The notes beneath the pieces were generated by a model, which did not search any database, had not been told where the DNA came from, and worked only from the letters and a program-made list of their open reading frames with translations. A DNA stretch of 64,000 nucleotides from Powellomyces hirtus. Its lineage: Eukaryota; Chytridiomycota; Chytridiomycetes; Spizellomycetales; Powellomycetaceae. Shown piece by piece: positions 11,305-22,080 of this stretch. Location of the stretch: contig JAHLKG010000001.1 of assembly GCA_025526995.1 (NCBI GenBank), positions 930,001-994,000 of the forward strand, written 5' to 3'. A program made the translations under genes and the position numbers. Position 1 is the first letter of the stretch. The number at the start of each line of letters is the position of its first letter.

Positions 11305-13635
11305 TCAGGTTACTCCTTCGGTCGAGCCCCACGACCGCCTCAATTCAGCAGGCATGCGACCCGCGACGTGCATGGACGGGTAATATCTACCCCCAATCGA
11401 TTTCCGGTCTACTGAACGAACTTCCCCAGTTTTGACCCATCGGACTTCTTTTTTGCATGTTGTAGACTCGGCCGGCTTGACCTTGCGCGCGACTGGGTCC
11501 GCTCGGACGTATATGGGACCCGTGAAGATCAGATCAGATGGGTCGTGTTGGGCATCGATGGAATCGGTGGGCGGAAGTGAAATGTCCGTCAGCTTCATAT
11601 ATTCGTGAGACGGGAACGCGAGGTACGGGCTTTTCGGAGTCAACGGTGGGCGACCTCGCGTACTTGCCTCCTTCACGAGTCGTAGAAAATCGCCGATTTG
11701 CAGTCGCTCAGCGCCAAAGCGAACTTGAGATATTGCAGGCTCTCCAGGTGTCGGTACTTCGGACCCGAGTGCTTGTGGGTCATCCGGCGAGTGCTTTCTT
11801 TTTCTCAGATGAGCAGCAGACGGCTGGGTATCGATGAACGACAAGGATCCAGACTCTTCCTTTGTCAATGGTGAAGACTTTGCTTTGTGGTCTGCCCAAG
11901 GATCCGGCCCACGCTTCCTCACGTTAGTGTTGAAGACTTTCGACAACACGGCTCCAAACCCGCTTTCACTCGACATCCACCGGTCTTCTGCAAGCGTGCA
12001 ATCATCCGGCGCGGCCCAGCTGCCCGCCATCGCGCAGGCTTGTATTGCCGCGCGATTGTAGGCCGTGTCGTTTGTGACGGGGTGGTTTTGTCCCCCCAGG
12101 AACGGACACACGCGCGTTCCAGACGCATGCAGAAACGTTTCGGTTTTCGCATCGCGTCCATACGGTTTTTGCGGCGTGAGAGAGATCTCTGATTCACCGA
12201 CAGGAAGGACTCGCAAAAAGTAGTGCGATGCTGCTGTGCCCATGTGCGCCGCCTTGAGGTGTTCGGTATAGGTGGGTTTGAAGGTTTTTGGGACTCGTTT
12301 CGCCATGCGTTCGAGTTCCCGCTCTTCGCTGTATTCGCGGTACAGATAATCGGTTTTGCGCAAGTTAGCTGAGCTCCTTCGCCGAACGGACCGTCGTATT
12401 TCTCCTGGTGGTGTCGACGTCGACGTCCCTTCCGCTTCATCTTTGATCAGTAGCTGGGTCAGGATCGGACCCGAGGCGGGTGTCGGAGTGGTAGAGGGCT
12501 CTTCGGATGTCAGTTGTTGAACGGGCCAGGAAGGGGGCTGAATTCTTTCCCGGCTCCCTTCGAATGTCTGCGTGGTCATCTCAAGCAAGCTGTGGAACTG
12601 ATGATTCCGGTCCGCATCTGTTGAGACCGGTTTGGTACCTGGCACCCATCCGGGGCGTAGATGGTTCCACAATGGACCCTCTGGAGGCAGTCCCAGCGCA
12701 AACACATCTGGCGGATAGGACGCACGAACTGATTCGACCGATTCCAAAGGGGGTTCGACGGCATACGGAGACCAATCCTCTTCGATCTTCCGCTTCTTGC
12801 GAATTTCAGAGTCTACAACCAAGCCATCGTTCAGCAACGAAATGAAGCTGGTATCTGCTGCCGGAATCGACGACTGCTGAGATTCATCGCTGGAAGCAGA
12901 CCGCTTCGATTGGTTGGGTGAAAGACCGTTGGTGCGTAGAGTTATTCGAGTTATCTTGGGAGAAGCATCGTCCAGATGTGGCGGTGAACGAGGATGAGGG
13001 CCTCGTCCTATCCCTGGACCCAGATGATCCCGCAGAAAGTGGCCGCCGTTGAGATGGCCCGCCTTAACGGGAGGCAGCTGGGCGGCAATGACTGGGTCAA
13101 ATGTTACGACTGTGCTGTCCTCTGGCGTCACGGAAGATTTTTTGGGCATTTTTGCCCGAGGCCCACCGCCGCCCTCTCCTTTACGCTTGAACCCTTCCGC
13201 TAGGGTTTTATGGTAATGAACGTCACCAAAAACAAAACCTTCCCTTTCCATCGCTCGCTGAAAGCTCTTCATCACATCGACATCATTGTCATTTCTCTCC
13301 CAATGTCTCAGCACCTGACACGGCCACAATCTGTGCTCCTTGTTCCCATCTTGTCCGAACGGATGCCACGGCATATCCACCCATACTATATCACCGCTCC
13401 GACAGTGGTCTTCCCCGCTGTAATCCTCCAATTCGCATGCAACAGGCAGCCGCAAGCCTGGAGCCAGCCGTAATGTTTTAGGTGCAGCATCACTGTTTGG
13501 CGCCGCCTGAGATGATGTTTTTTTGATCGGTGACGGTTTCCGGCTTCCGGACTTGGACGACGTAGAGGTTTGTTGACTTTCTGATTTTCGGGGCCGACCG
13601 CGCCCTCGTTTTTTCACACTTGTAGGCACTTTCAT
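11305..13635 (-). CDS. AT-hook chromatin-associated protein, possibly Clr2-like
   Basis: Intronless 776-aa protein, starting at an ATG. Residues about 8-16 hold a canonical AT-hook core (KRGRGRPRK), a minor-groove DNA-binding motif. Around residues 75-110 a segment beginning SGDIVWVDMPWHPF and ending LWPCQVL resembles PWWP/Tudor-type chromatin readers. A Ser/Pro-rich low-complexity middle follows, then a more ordered second half with a HYFLRVLPVG strand-like segment and a C-terminal block RFGAERLQIGDFLRL ... IFTGPIYVR. That block recalls the C-terminal domain of fission yeast Clr2 (SHREC silencing complex), but I recognise only the general pattern. A nuclear chromatin role is likely; the Clr2 assignment is tentative. 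Confidence 0.6.
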   Translation of the reverse strand: MKVPTSVKKRGRGRPRKSESQQTSTSSKSGSRKPSPIKKTSSQAAPNSDAAPKTLRLAPGLRLPVACELEDYSGEDHCRSGDIVWVDMPWHPFGQDGNKEHRLWPCQVLRHWERNDNDVDVMKSFQRAMEREGFVFGDVHYHKTLAEGFKRKGEGGGGPRAKMPKKSSVTPEDSTVVTFDPVIAAQLPPVKAGHLNGGHFLRDHLGPGIGRGPHPRSPPHLDDASPKITRITLRTNGLSPNQSKRSASSDESQQSSIPAADTSFISLLNDGLVVDSEIRKKRKIEEDWSPYAVEPPLESVESVRASYPPDVFALGLPPEGPLWNHLRPGWVPGTKPVSTDADRNHQFHSLLEMTTQTFEGSRERIQPPSWPVQQLTSEEPSTTPTPASGPILTQLLIKDEAEGTSTSTPPGEIRRSVRRRSSANLRKTDYLYREYSEERELERMAKRVPKTFKPTYTEHLKAAHMGTAASHYFLRVLPVGESEISLTPQKPYGRDAKTETFLHASGTRVCPFLGGQNHPVTNDTAYNRAAIQACAMAGSWAAPDDCTLAEDRWMSSESGFGAVLSKVFNTNVRKRGPDPWADHKAKSSPLTKEESGSLSFIDTQPSAAHLRKRKHSPDDPQALGSEVPTPGEPAISQVRFGAERLQIGDFLRLVKEASTRGRPPLTPKSPYLAFPSHEYMKLTDISLPPTDSIDAQHDPSDLIFTGPIYVRADPVARKVKPAESTTCKKEVRWVKTGEVRSVDRKSIGGRYYPSMHVAGRMPAELRRSWGSTEGVT

Positions 13636-16117
13636 TGTGCGGGAATCCGCAAGAGAGTGCCGGATTTATTAGATGTCAGTCCCAAGAAGACACTATTTGA
13701 AATTCGATAAGAAAATAGGGGAAAATAAACGAGCTGGTTTCGATGTGTAAGAATTTTGCTGGGACGGTGAAATAATTTGTGCGTGAGAGAGATACAACGT
13801 TCTCCGTGCGCGAGGATTTTTTTTATATGAGCGGAGAGGTTGGCGGGTGAAAAAAGAGACTGAGAGGAGTTTGGGGGTAGTGTGAAAAAGTTATGTGGGA
13901 GTGTCATTTATTATCAAACATAAAGAAAGCTCCATGATAAGTTAAGTTGCCGGTAAATATACGGGGGCGAAGCGCATCATGGATCATGAATGCGCAGCTT
14001 GTTGCACCCAGCCTGTTACACGCGAAAAGAATATATGCCACACCGAGAAAGGATGTACGACCAACTAGTACCCGCGCAAAGGAAGTACGGTGATGTCCGC
14101 CGTTCCATATTGCGTGCTGGTGCTGGTGGTGCTGGTAATATCAATTACCGCGTCATCGTATTCCTGATAGGCGTCTCTTGTTGCGTATTCAGAGTTGGCA
14201 GTACCGTTAAAAGCGGCAAGTTCACGATGTTCCCTGTCTACTCAGTAATTCCCAGAGATAAATACAGTTTTTTTAAGAGTAAGAAATCACACTTCAAAGC
14301 AGACCGTGAATGGGATGTTGTTTATTTTCTTCTTACTCCGATCAAACAAAGCGGAGCTTAGGGACCTTTGGCCCCCGATCCCGCCTAAGAGTAGTATAGG
14401 GCGTGGCTCTTCTCGGAATCGAAACTTTTCTTGAACAACGTCTTATCTTTCACAGATGAGATGCCAGTGGAAGTAGAAGCAATAAGTGATATCTATTGAT
14501 TCACGCAGCTTCACGAGTAGCATCTTCACGAGAAATATAAGGTAACTCAGAAAATAAAGCGGAACACGCACACCTCGGCTTGTTGACAGTTATTCCTTGA
14601 TGTTGCTTGGAACTTTCTGTCCTCGCTGACGCGATCAAGTAGTTAAGCTTAAAACTGAAACCTGGGGGCAGAAAGGCCATAGCTGCATGAGGCTACAGCT
14701 CTGCTCACGAACATCAGTATTGCTCTTTCGTTGACATCGACTTCGCACTGTTCAAATGGACACTTTCCGGCGCGTGGAGCAGTACTGGCTTTGCGCACAG
14801 CATCCCGGACAACTTACACTAATAACAAGAATACATTGTGGCAAACGTCTTTTACTGCTGCAGGATTACCGTCTGATTGCCGTTCAAGCTCAACAGCGGC
14901 AAAATGTCATCGCTGCGGTACCTATCTCGAGCGACTGCTGCAAGCTTTTTTATGTCCCGAACCAACTAGACATGGCAAAGATGCAGCCGCGCACAGCGGT
15001 GCCGCACCAGAACCGGGCATTTTTTTCGATCCTTTGGCGGTCATTTTTAGCTTGTTATTCATCGTGCAACTCATGAGCCTCACGCGGCGAAACTCAAGCT
15101 ATTGATTACGAAGCACGCACACCGGCTGGAACCGTTTTTCCCCCGGCACACCTCCGGACCAGCGGTTTCCACTGGTATATAAACGGGAACATCTTCCAAC
15201 TTCTTTAGCAGGGCACACCGGTGCGTGCCTGTAAGCCAAATCTCTGGGCTGCTAGAATGTCGGAATCGGTTCGCTGTTGGATCTCCACTGTGAGTTCACA
15301 TGTATCCATTCTCAGTCCAATCTTAGGGCCAAGTCAACAGCCTGTGTGCGTGGAAGCGCATGCAGACGGTTGTCAAAGACTAGAGAAACGCCTCAGGCTG
15401 GCAACAGAGCAGGGAAAATCTAGCGCTTGGTTCGGAAGGTCGGGTCGCTGGGATCCAAGGGATGTGCGTTCATAGTGCCAACAGCGGGCAGAGACCGCCA
15501 TTCGTTTTGCCTTTTTCTACATACAAAAGGCTATTCTGATGTCTCATGTAGGACATATCGAATGTACAGCCGGGTATCAAAAGTCCGCCCCCCCCCCCCT
15601 CCCCCGGTGTGACCATAGGCTGTCCCATTTTGGCACGAAGGATCTCGCAATGGCGGCGAGCTTGTCAGACTGTTTGCAGGCGGAAGGCCGTCAAGACGTA
15701 AACAGCGACCTATGGTCACACCGAGGGGGGGGGGGGTGGGATTTTTGATGCCCGGCTGTAGAGCCTTGTTACTGGTAGTAGTGGAATACACAGGTTATGG
15801 ATGCACGATTGTTATGGGAAAGGACACACAGCTGTCAGGCTCCCACCAGATCAACCCACGTGCCAGAGAACGTACTTTTGATCACAAAGCGCACAAAAAC
15901 GATCCAAGGCCACAATTTCGAATATAGTGCTTGCAGTCGGAGCAGAACATGCATAAAAAAGTCTATATACAAAAAAGGATGAAAACGGCTTTTGGCTAAC
16001 AAGGCAAGGTTATGAAATAAACTCTATGGGACGAGACACAGAATTTATCTACAGGCACAGGCGGGTGATACAGAAGCCCACAAGCCGGAGGTGCTTTGCC
16101 GGTTATAGCGATGAATA
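13636..16117. other. Gene-poor region, 2.5 kb
   Basis: The longest stretch without a supported gene. Frames at 13990-14361 and 14731-15105 are open but low in complexity, overlap each other in different frames and show no recognisable domain. The only structured element is the foldback at 15565-15760. Confidence 0.5.
15565..15760. mobile_element. MITE-like foldback element with long terminal inverted repeats
   Basis: A 196-bp unit whose left arm (15565-15619) is nearly the reverse complement of its right arm (15709-15760). Both ends read TACAGCCGGG in their own orientation, and the inner arm ends match at ggtgtgaccatagg. Each arm carries a run of 12 C (left) or 12 G (right). The central loop of about 90 bp has no ORF. 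The terminal TA on both sides fits a TA target duplication followed by CAGCCGGG, as expected for a non-autonomous Tc1/mariner-like element. Family assignment is inference; the inverted repeat is seen directly. Confidence 0.7.
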
Positions 16118-17618
16118 TTAGGACTGCGACCACGTCGGCGGGGCCTGAGCTGATGGCGGTGGCTGCTGCGGACCGGGTCCAGCATGGACAAAGCGACATG
16201 TATCACCATATCGACATCTGCCTTGTGCGAAGAACTGGCACAGAGGTCGGCCGCCTCCGCCTTCACGCGGGGCGAAATTTTCGCGAGGATGTGGCCTCTC
16301 GAACTCTTGTCCAGGATGTGGCGGCTGCTGTGGCTGCTGGAATGGCTGATGCGGTGAATGGGGTGGTTGTTGGGTGGCCTGATGCTGCGCATAATAAGGA
16401 TGAATCTGGTGCTGATGCGGGAACTGCTGATGGTGATTCTCATGACGGAACGGCTGCGGCGGTCCAGGCCGAGGATGAAAGCCCATCGGTGGGTACATTG
16501 GAAGATGACCAGGCATCCCCATCATCTCTGGAGGGAAAACTGGAGATGGCACCGGTGTTGCAACGGAATGGTTTTGGGGCGCAGGTGGTGGCAGTGCATC
16601 TGAGATCCGAGTTAGACAGAGCGCGCCAGAAAATCGAACCTTAGTATAGACACCACGCAACCCACCTAGTTCCCAGATCTTGATTACCCCTTCAGCACCG
16701 GCGGTAATGACTTGTGAACCGAAAACGGTCACCACGTTGATACTCAACCTATGCGCCTTGACAAGAGAAGCCAGACGCCCAGTGCGCAGGTCCCAAACGC
16801 GTAGGAAACCATCCCATGTTACGCTCACGAGCCTTGCATTTGGGGCAAGATCTATCGCCGTGACGTACGATCCATGACCTTCGAATCGGCGCAACATGAT
16901 GGTCTGATTCCATTCCAGCACAACGCAATCGTTTCCACTCGAATACATGCCCCCACCGGGTACAACCTTCACGTTTGTGGTTTCCGAGACGTGTGCTTCT
17001 AGCATCGCGAAACAATGACCCGCCTGGATGGCAAACACTGCGATGGTTCCATCGGTCATGCCGACAACCAATCGGCCTCCTTCCCCTGCCATACAGCTGA
17101 CAGAGCCAGTTCCATCTCCACCGATATCTATTTCACTTATCGCACCGTCTTCGGCATTCTCGAGGTCCCACTCATACACAGTGCGGCCTTCTCCGCTCCC
17201 CGAATAAAGACGTCCAGTGAGCGGGTCGTAATACAACGCGTGCGTCGAAGGACTTGAGAGAACATGGACGCATTCCCCAGTCGACAAATTCCAGACACGG
17301 ATTGTGTCGTCCCACGAGCCACTGAAGAGGAAGCCGCCCCCAACCACCAGAGCTCGAATCCACCGCGTGTGGCCCTTGAACACGCGCAACTCAGTCTTTT
17401 TCTCCAGGTCCCACTCCTATTTAAAAAGCCAAAGATGCGTCCATCAGAGGCCTGAACAGCTTTCTAATAACCACATGTATTGCACATACGCGAATTTCCT
17501 TGTCTTTCCCAGCGCTGTAGAGACGTCCTTCGCAAACACATAGGGCAGATATTGAATTCGAATGGCCGCGAAGCTCAACGGCTTCGGGAGCGATTTCAAG
17601 CGGGGCAGTAACCGACAT
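16118..17618 (-). CDS. WD40 repeat protein with C-terminal CCCH zinc finger
   Basis: Predicted 475-aa protein from exons 17618-17490 and 17416-16118 (73-nt intron, phase 0; the splice restores a WD repeat at the junction). Residues about 10-310 form around seven WD40 blades (for example LFSGSWDDTIRVWNL, LVSVTWDGFLRVWDL, VITAGAEGVIKIWEL), a protein-interaction propeller. A Pro/His/Gln-rich linker of about 110 residues follows. The C-terminus is a single C-x7-C-x5-C-x3-H zinc finger (CQFFAQGRCRYGDTCRFVH), typical of RNA-binding proteins. Plant ZFWD proteins combine the same domains with the fingers before the propeller. An RNA-associated scaffold is likely; exact role unknown. An in-frame start at 17645 would add nine residues. 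Confidence 0.8.
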
Positions 17619-18349
17619 CTTAGCAGAGCAGTAGTTTCCCTGCAAAATACTGGAACTCTAGTCGCGGGAAGAGTGGGAAGATTGCAGCTTTTCGCTACTC
17701 CGGGATGAGAGGAATGCGACGGGCCCGGCTGATTGTTGTCAGTCGAGAGTCCCGCGTGGCCTTCCATCTTCCATTCATTTCAGGCTGAAACCTCCGACAC
17801 GTGACTGCCTATTTTCATCAACAAGCCACACAAAGCCTCATCCATTGCAAATGCAACAATGGAATGTCCGTTACATGTGTGTGTGTGGGCAAAGTATTAT
17901 CAGTAGAGTCACCGCAGGGTAATGTGGAGTCTCAGTATGTCGTAGGAATGTGAGGTTGATGCGGGCATCCAACAATATCTAGAGCGAGGCGAATAAAACC
18001 CTCCGCATATTCAGGAAAGCATTGAGAACCCAGCCAGCGTCCGGTGGTTCGTGCAAAGACAAAAGAATACTCAGACTGGCATGCTGAGCTTGTTGCTTGT
18101 GCAAGTCCTACATTAACATGTAGAAAGTATCATATGTCAATGTATTTGTTCATCAGTGGTTGCTGTGGAGTTTGTGGTATACAGCATTGGCACGTACCGT
18201 AGGTGTTTGTATCAAATGTCATCGCAATCGATCAACGCGCTTCCAGCGACATCAATGTCAAAAATTCAGGCGACCAGCTTCATAGGAACCGCGTAATTCA
18301 GGTCTACCTCCATTTCCCCTCAACTTGCAAATATCTTGAAATACAAAGC
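17619..18349. other. Divergent intergenic region
   Basis: 731 bp between the WD40-CCCH start (-) and the protein X start (+). Contains a short tgtg run at about 17875-17890. No gene recognised; presumably two promoters. Confidence 0.45.
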
Positions 18350-19794
18350 ATGCTACGAGTGCTGCAGTCAGCGCAGAGACAAAGTAGCCGCTGCATAGGG
18401 CAAGCCACAGGTTGGTGTGCGAACTTGTTGAACGAGCATCTCCGAGTGGCGTGACTCATGTTGCATGTTATATAGCGCGCTTTGCTTCCACCGCTACAGC
18501 CGGAGCAGAGGTCCTGTCACCCGCCGTTGCGTTCCTAGTAGGAAGAAAGAGGATTGATCAGGCCACTGTGCGACGTCTACCCCGCTCTGGTGAGATATGG
18601 GGCCCCAACCTGACCTGTTTTGTGAATAATTGGAGCGAATAATTCCTTGTCTAACGCTGTCACCCCCTCGGATTTTGTGCGGAATAGGGCCAAAGAACCG
18701 ATTGCTGAAGGGAGATGTGCTGAGATTTCTTGCCAACCCGTCCATTCTCGACAATGCCCCGGAAGCTCCGACGGCCGAGTCATCGGCTGAGACCTCAGTT
18801 GAGGAGAGCTTCATACCCGCTGCTTACTATGGAACTCGTGTCAAGGTCAATGATCTGGTTACATTTGTGAAGAACTACAATGGTGAGCTTCAGATACTTC
18901 CTCCAATATGACGTCCCTGCTGTTGATGCTTAGCTCGATGCGTAGATCAACGCAAGGCAACCCTGTCAGTGAGCGATCTGTTTACTCGTGCCGCGCACCT
19001 AGCTCTGCAAGCCGTTCCGGAGGGTGAGTGCTCTTTGTTTTGAGATGTGCTTCTCGGCCAGGAGTATGTCTGATCTCCTCCATTTCCCTTCCAGCCAACT
19101 CGCACTGGGTGGAAGGATCAAACTCTAAACAGGCTTTGGATGCTACTCAGATTCTGATCAACCGACTCTCCCCGTTTGGCGTGGCGCGAATGGTACTCAA
19201 GAAGGCAGAGGATGTGGGTGGTGTGCAGATCAGCAAATTATTCAAGGTGTGTGACATCTTCCGGAATAAAGGCCAAATCCGCTTGTGATTCAGGTTTAAC
19301 CTGCTTCGTGGCTCCAGGACGAGGGATCAAAAGTGGAGAACGCCGGTCCTCTGTTTTGCATATATGACACCGTCCTGTCCCCATTCGCAGAGGTCAGCCC
19401 ATACCCATCACAGAAGAATCCGGTGATCTTGACCATAGGTTCCATTCGCAAAGAACACTGTTCTCCACGAGGGGATGATGTTCTCGACTTCCTCACTGGA
19501 CCTTCCAACACAACAAGATCAAAACAGCCTCCTCGAGCTAACATTGTGTTGGACGAGGTGTATCAAGCGAAACCTTCCGTCCCGTCTGCAGTCGTGGACG
19601 ATATCGACTTCTTGTCCAAGCCGCCACCAAGCAGCTTCTACACCGGCTCCTTTTCGGGGGAGTGCGAGCCAATGGTCGACTACATGGTGTCCGTGGACTT
19701 GACGGTCGATGCGAGAGCTGTCTCGCAAAAATCCGCACAGAAGTTCTTGGCGACTTGGGAGAAGATTCTCAAGTCACCCAAGACGCTGCTGTAA
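18350..19794 (+). CDS. PDX1: Pyruvate dehydrogenase E3-binding protein / protein X-like, no lipoyl domain
   Basis: Predicted 358-aa mitochondrial protein. Exons: 18350-18410, 18476-18589, 18688-18882, 18946-19023, 19095-19246, 19318-19794; phases close. The start MLRVLQSAQRQSSRC is a strong mitochondrial presequence. It is followed almost at once by a peripheral subunit-binding domain (about residues 33-72: LSPAVAFLVGRKRIDQ ... GPKNRLLKGDVLRFLA), which docks E3. The rest is an E2 acyltransferase-like core (VNDLVTFVKNYN, VSDLFTRAAHLALQ, VPEANSHW). The E2 catalytic motif DHRxxDG near the C-terminus is replaced by DARAVSQ (about 331-337), so the catalytic His and Asp are missing. No lipoyl domain is encoded in this model. 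It is best read as a structural E3BP of the pyruvate dehydrogenase complex. Confidence 0.8.
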
Positions 19795-20040
19795 ATTTCC
19801 TCATCCTCCTGATGGAGAACTGTTACCTGAACGTTGCTTATTCAATGTCACACATCTTGTACTGTCAGTGATGACAAGAAAGCACTGCAATTTCCACTTC
19901 TCAAATACTCATGTTTCCGCATATATACATTTTACATATTGCGCTTCGACCATCGACGAGATTCTGCACATCAGATCCTGCCAGTAGCCAGGTCATAGCA
20001 CAAATCAAGAATCTGACAATCAAGGTTACCAGACTTGAAT

Positions 20041-20968
20041 CTAGCGATATCTCCTATCCCTGCCTACGCTCCTGCTACGACTTCTATGCTCTCGAACTCC
20101 GCGCCGCTCGTCATACCGGTTACCGCCCCTCCGATCGTCATAACCGTCGCGCCGGCGATCAGGAGCTCGGTAATCAAACGACCTGCGATCGTCTCGGCCA
20201 ATGCGCCGGTCGTCTCGAATATAGTCCTTTCTGTCGTCCCCATTACGTTCGTAATGCGGTGCTCTACCCCTGCTTCTGCTCCGTGCATCTCTACGCTTGT
20301 CATCAACACGGTATCGTCCACGATCTTCTCGGCCATCAGCCTTGGGGTCCGCAAAACTAACTCGGATGGAATGGCCGTCGAGCCAACCTTCATGCATCGC
20401 CTCCAGCGCAGACTCAGCCTCCTTCCGTGTGGCGAGCGTGACAAAGGCGGTTCCCGTATTCAAGGGGGATCCGGTCAAATTGAGGACGCCGCGGAGAGAG
20501 GGCAAAATGACATTTGTCACGGTTCCAAAGTGGCCGAAAATCTCCCTCAAGTGGTCTGCGGTGATGTTTTTGGAGACTGGCGTAATGAAGAGTCTAAAGA
20601 CACAGAACAACATCTAATCAGATTTCTGTCGACGCAATACACGCGCCTCGCCAATTTGCCCCATACTTTGTGTTATTCGGATCAGCAGCGCTAACGGGTT
20701 TCCTAGTGCGGCTTCGGCTCCTGCTGCGGGATCTCGACGCGGATCTCGATATGCTGCGAGACGAGCGGGAGGAACGTGAAGACGATCGCGAGCGAGAACG
20801 AGAGCGAGAGTCGGAGGTGTAAGACGAGTAAGAGCGGGAGGAACGGGACAAGCGGGAAGAGCGGGAAGACCGAGAACTGACAGATCGGGAGCGAGATCGG
20901 GAACGAGACAGACTTCTGCCCCTTTTGCCCCGTGGCGGTGAACGGGACCTTGCTGGTGGTTCGACCAT
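20041..20968 (-). CDS. RNPS1: RNPS1/SR45-like SR-type RNA-binding protein
   Basis: Predicted 284-aa protein from exons 20968-20667 and 20593-20041 (73-nt intron, phase 2). The N-terminal 100 residues are an RS domain of dense Ser-Arg dipeptides. The splice joins it to one RRM with RNP2 LFITPVSKNI and RNP1-like GTAFVTLAT. The C-terminus is an Arg/Asp/Gly-rich tail (RDDRR and YDDRRGG blocks). RS-RRM-basic tail order is that of RNPS1/SR45, splicing activators of the ASAP and exon-junction complexes in nuclear speckles; this RRM is more diverged, so another SR protein is possible. The start is the first ATG; the open frame above it has only a TTG. Confidence 0.72.
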
Positions 20969-22080
20969 TGTGTCTTTGCGCTGCTTGTGAGATCCGATTG
21001 GAGGATGCAATGGAAGATGTGTGGGAACAAACTGTTCAATAGCTCGCGCAGTCCCTTGTTGACATGACGATTGGGAAATCTATATCAACCACTACTGTAC
21101 TATTTCCCGACTGACAGCGCGTGTCCGCAGAGGGCGATGTTCTGCGAGACCGGTTTTCGAGAAGGAGTGCCAAAGATGGCTCAAAATGACAGATCTGTTG
21201 TGCAGGCAGATATCTGCTGTTGCAGAAGATCTCAGTAGAACGTTTGTTGACCGTTCATAAAGGAAGTTCGTGCAAATATCGGTCAATGTTTCTCCCCAAT
21301 TGTCCATCATCATTTGCGATTTGTGCTTCAATTTTACGTATTATTTACGATGAGAACGAGTTGCAGAAAAAAGCCACTTATGCTCTTCATTCGATTGGGC
21401 AAGTCATTTGTTGCGTTCTCCTGTCCTACGGGGTAATGGGGGGCTTGTTTATTGGCTCATCGTATCTACTGTATTGCAAAAAACCTCGTAGGAAACAGGA
21501 AACTATTCCGGAATGGCCATTGGACGCAAGCCCTTGTTCAAAGCACATTGCTCAGAGAGTAAGGGATGCGGGGATTGATGTTCCTGTGGCTCCTTTTTCA
21601 TCACAAGATGAAGCTCACAGATATGGTGATGCCCAACGCATTGTTGACTCTGCTCGGAAGGACCGTTCCGGACTTCAGTCTACCACTCATTTTTCCGTGC
21701 TTCCTATTGCGTTCCTCCTCTGCATCGCCTTTGTCGTCTCAGGAGATCAGCTTGCAGCCCGACAGTCCCGATTCTCATCGGGATTAGACTTGATGACTAA
21801 AACGCTGACAGCCAACCATTTGTGCATCGTCACGTAGTATGTCGAGATCCAAAAATCCTGCCCCTGCAATGCTTAGGTAGAGGCCAGCAGAGAACAGTCA
21901 CCACCGCATACTTGGAACCTCGAATATGTGGTAATAGGTAGCAACAAGTCGTCAGAACGCACGATGATCGGATCGAAGGACCATCGCTGCCGAGCGTTTA
22001 GCGATCATTGAGCAGGACTGTGATCGCGGCGCCGGCGACACATGGCACAGAAAGTCCATGTCGCACATGGACCGAGCACA
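20969..22080. other. Intergenic region with one weak ORF
   Basis: 1.1 kb between the RNPS1-like start and the stop of the CCDC97-like gene. The only candidate is the hypothetical ORF at 21286-21837; the rest shows nothing recognisable. Confidence 0.4.
21286..21837 (+). CDS. Hypothetical small membrane protein (weak)
   Basis: Unrecognised open frame of 183 aa from the first ATG. It has a hydrophobic segment at about residues 37-62 (GQVICCVLLSYGVMGGLFIG) followed by a basic CKKPRRK stop-transfer-like patch, and a second hydrophobic stretch near residue 145. The middle is soluble and charged. No family, no signal peptide, no intron evidence. Another frame of the same region is also open for about 70 codons, which weakens the case. 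Confidence 0.3.
   Translation: MFLPNCPSSFAICASILRIIYDENELQKKATYALHSIGQVICCVLLSYGVMGGLFIGSSYLLYCKKPRRKQETIPEWPLDASPCSKHIAQRVRDAGIDVPVAPFSSQDEAHRYGDAQRIVDSARKDRSGLQSTTHFSVLPIAFLLCIAFVVSGDQLAARQSRFSSGLDLMTKTLTANHLCIVT

Noticed and set aside
13990..15105. Open frames of 106-124 codons at 13990-14361, 14731-15105 and 14756-15076
   Set aside because: They overlap in different frames or lack any domain, compositional signal or splice support; chance ORFs in a gene-poor region.
16096..16644. 182-codon open frame on the + strand
   Set aside because: It is the antisense of the Pro/His-rich and zinc-finger part of the WD40-CCCH gene, whose low complexity keeps the opposite strand open.
19318..19794. 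Active dihydrolipoamide acetyltransferase (E2)
   Set aside because: DHRxxDG is replaced by DARAVSQ and no lipoyl domain is present, so catalysis is not supported.
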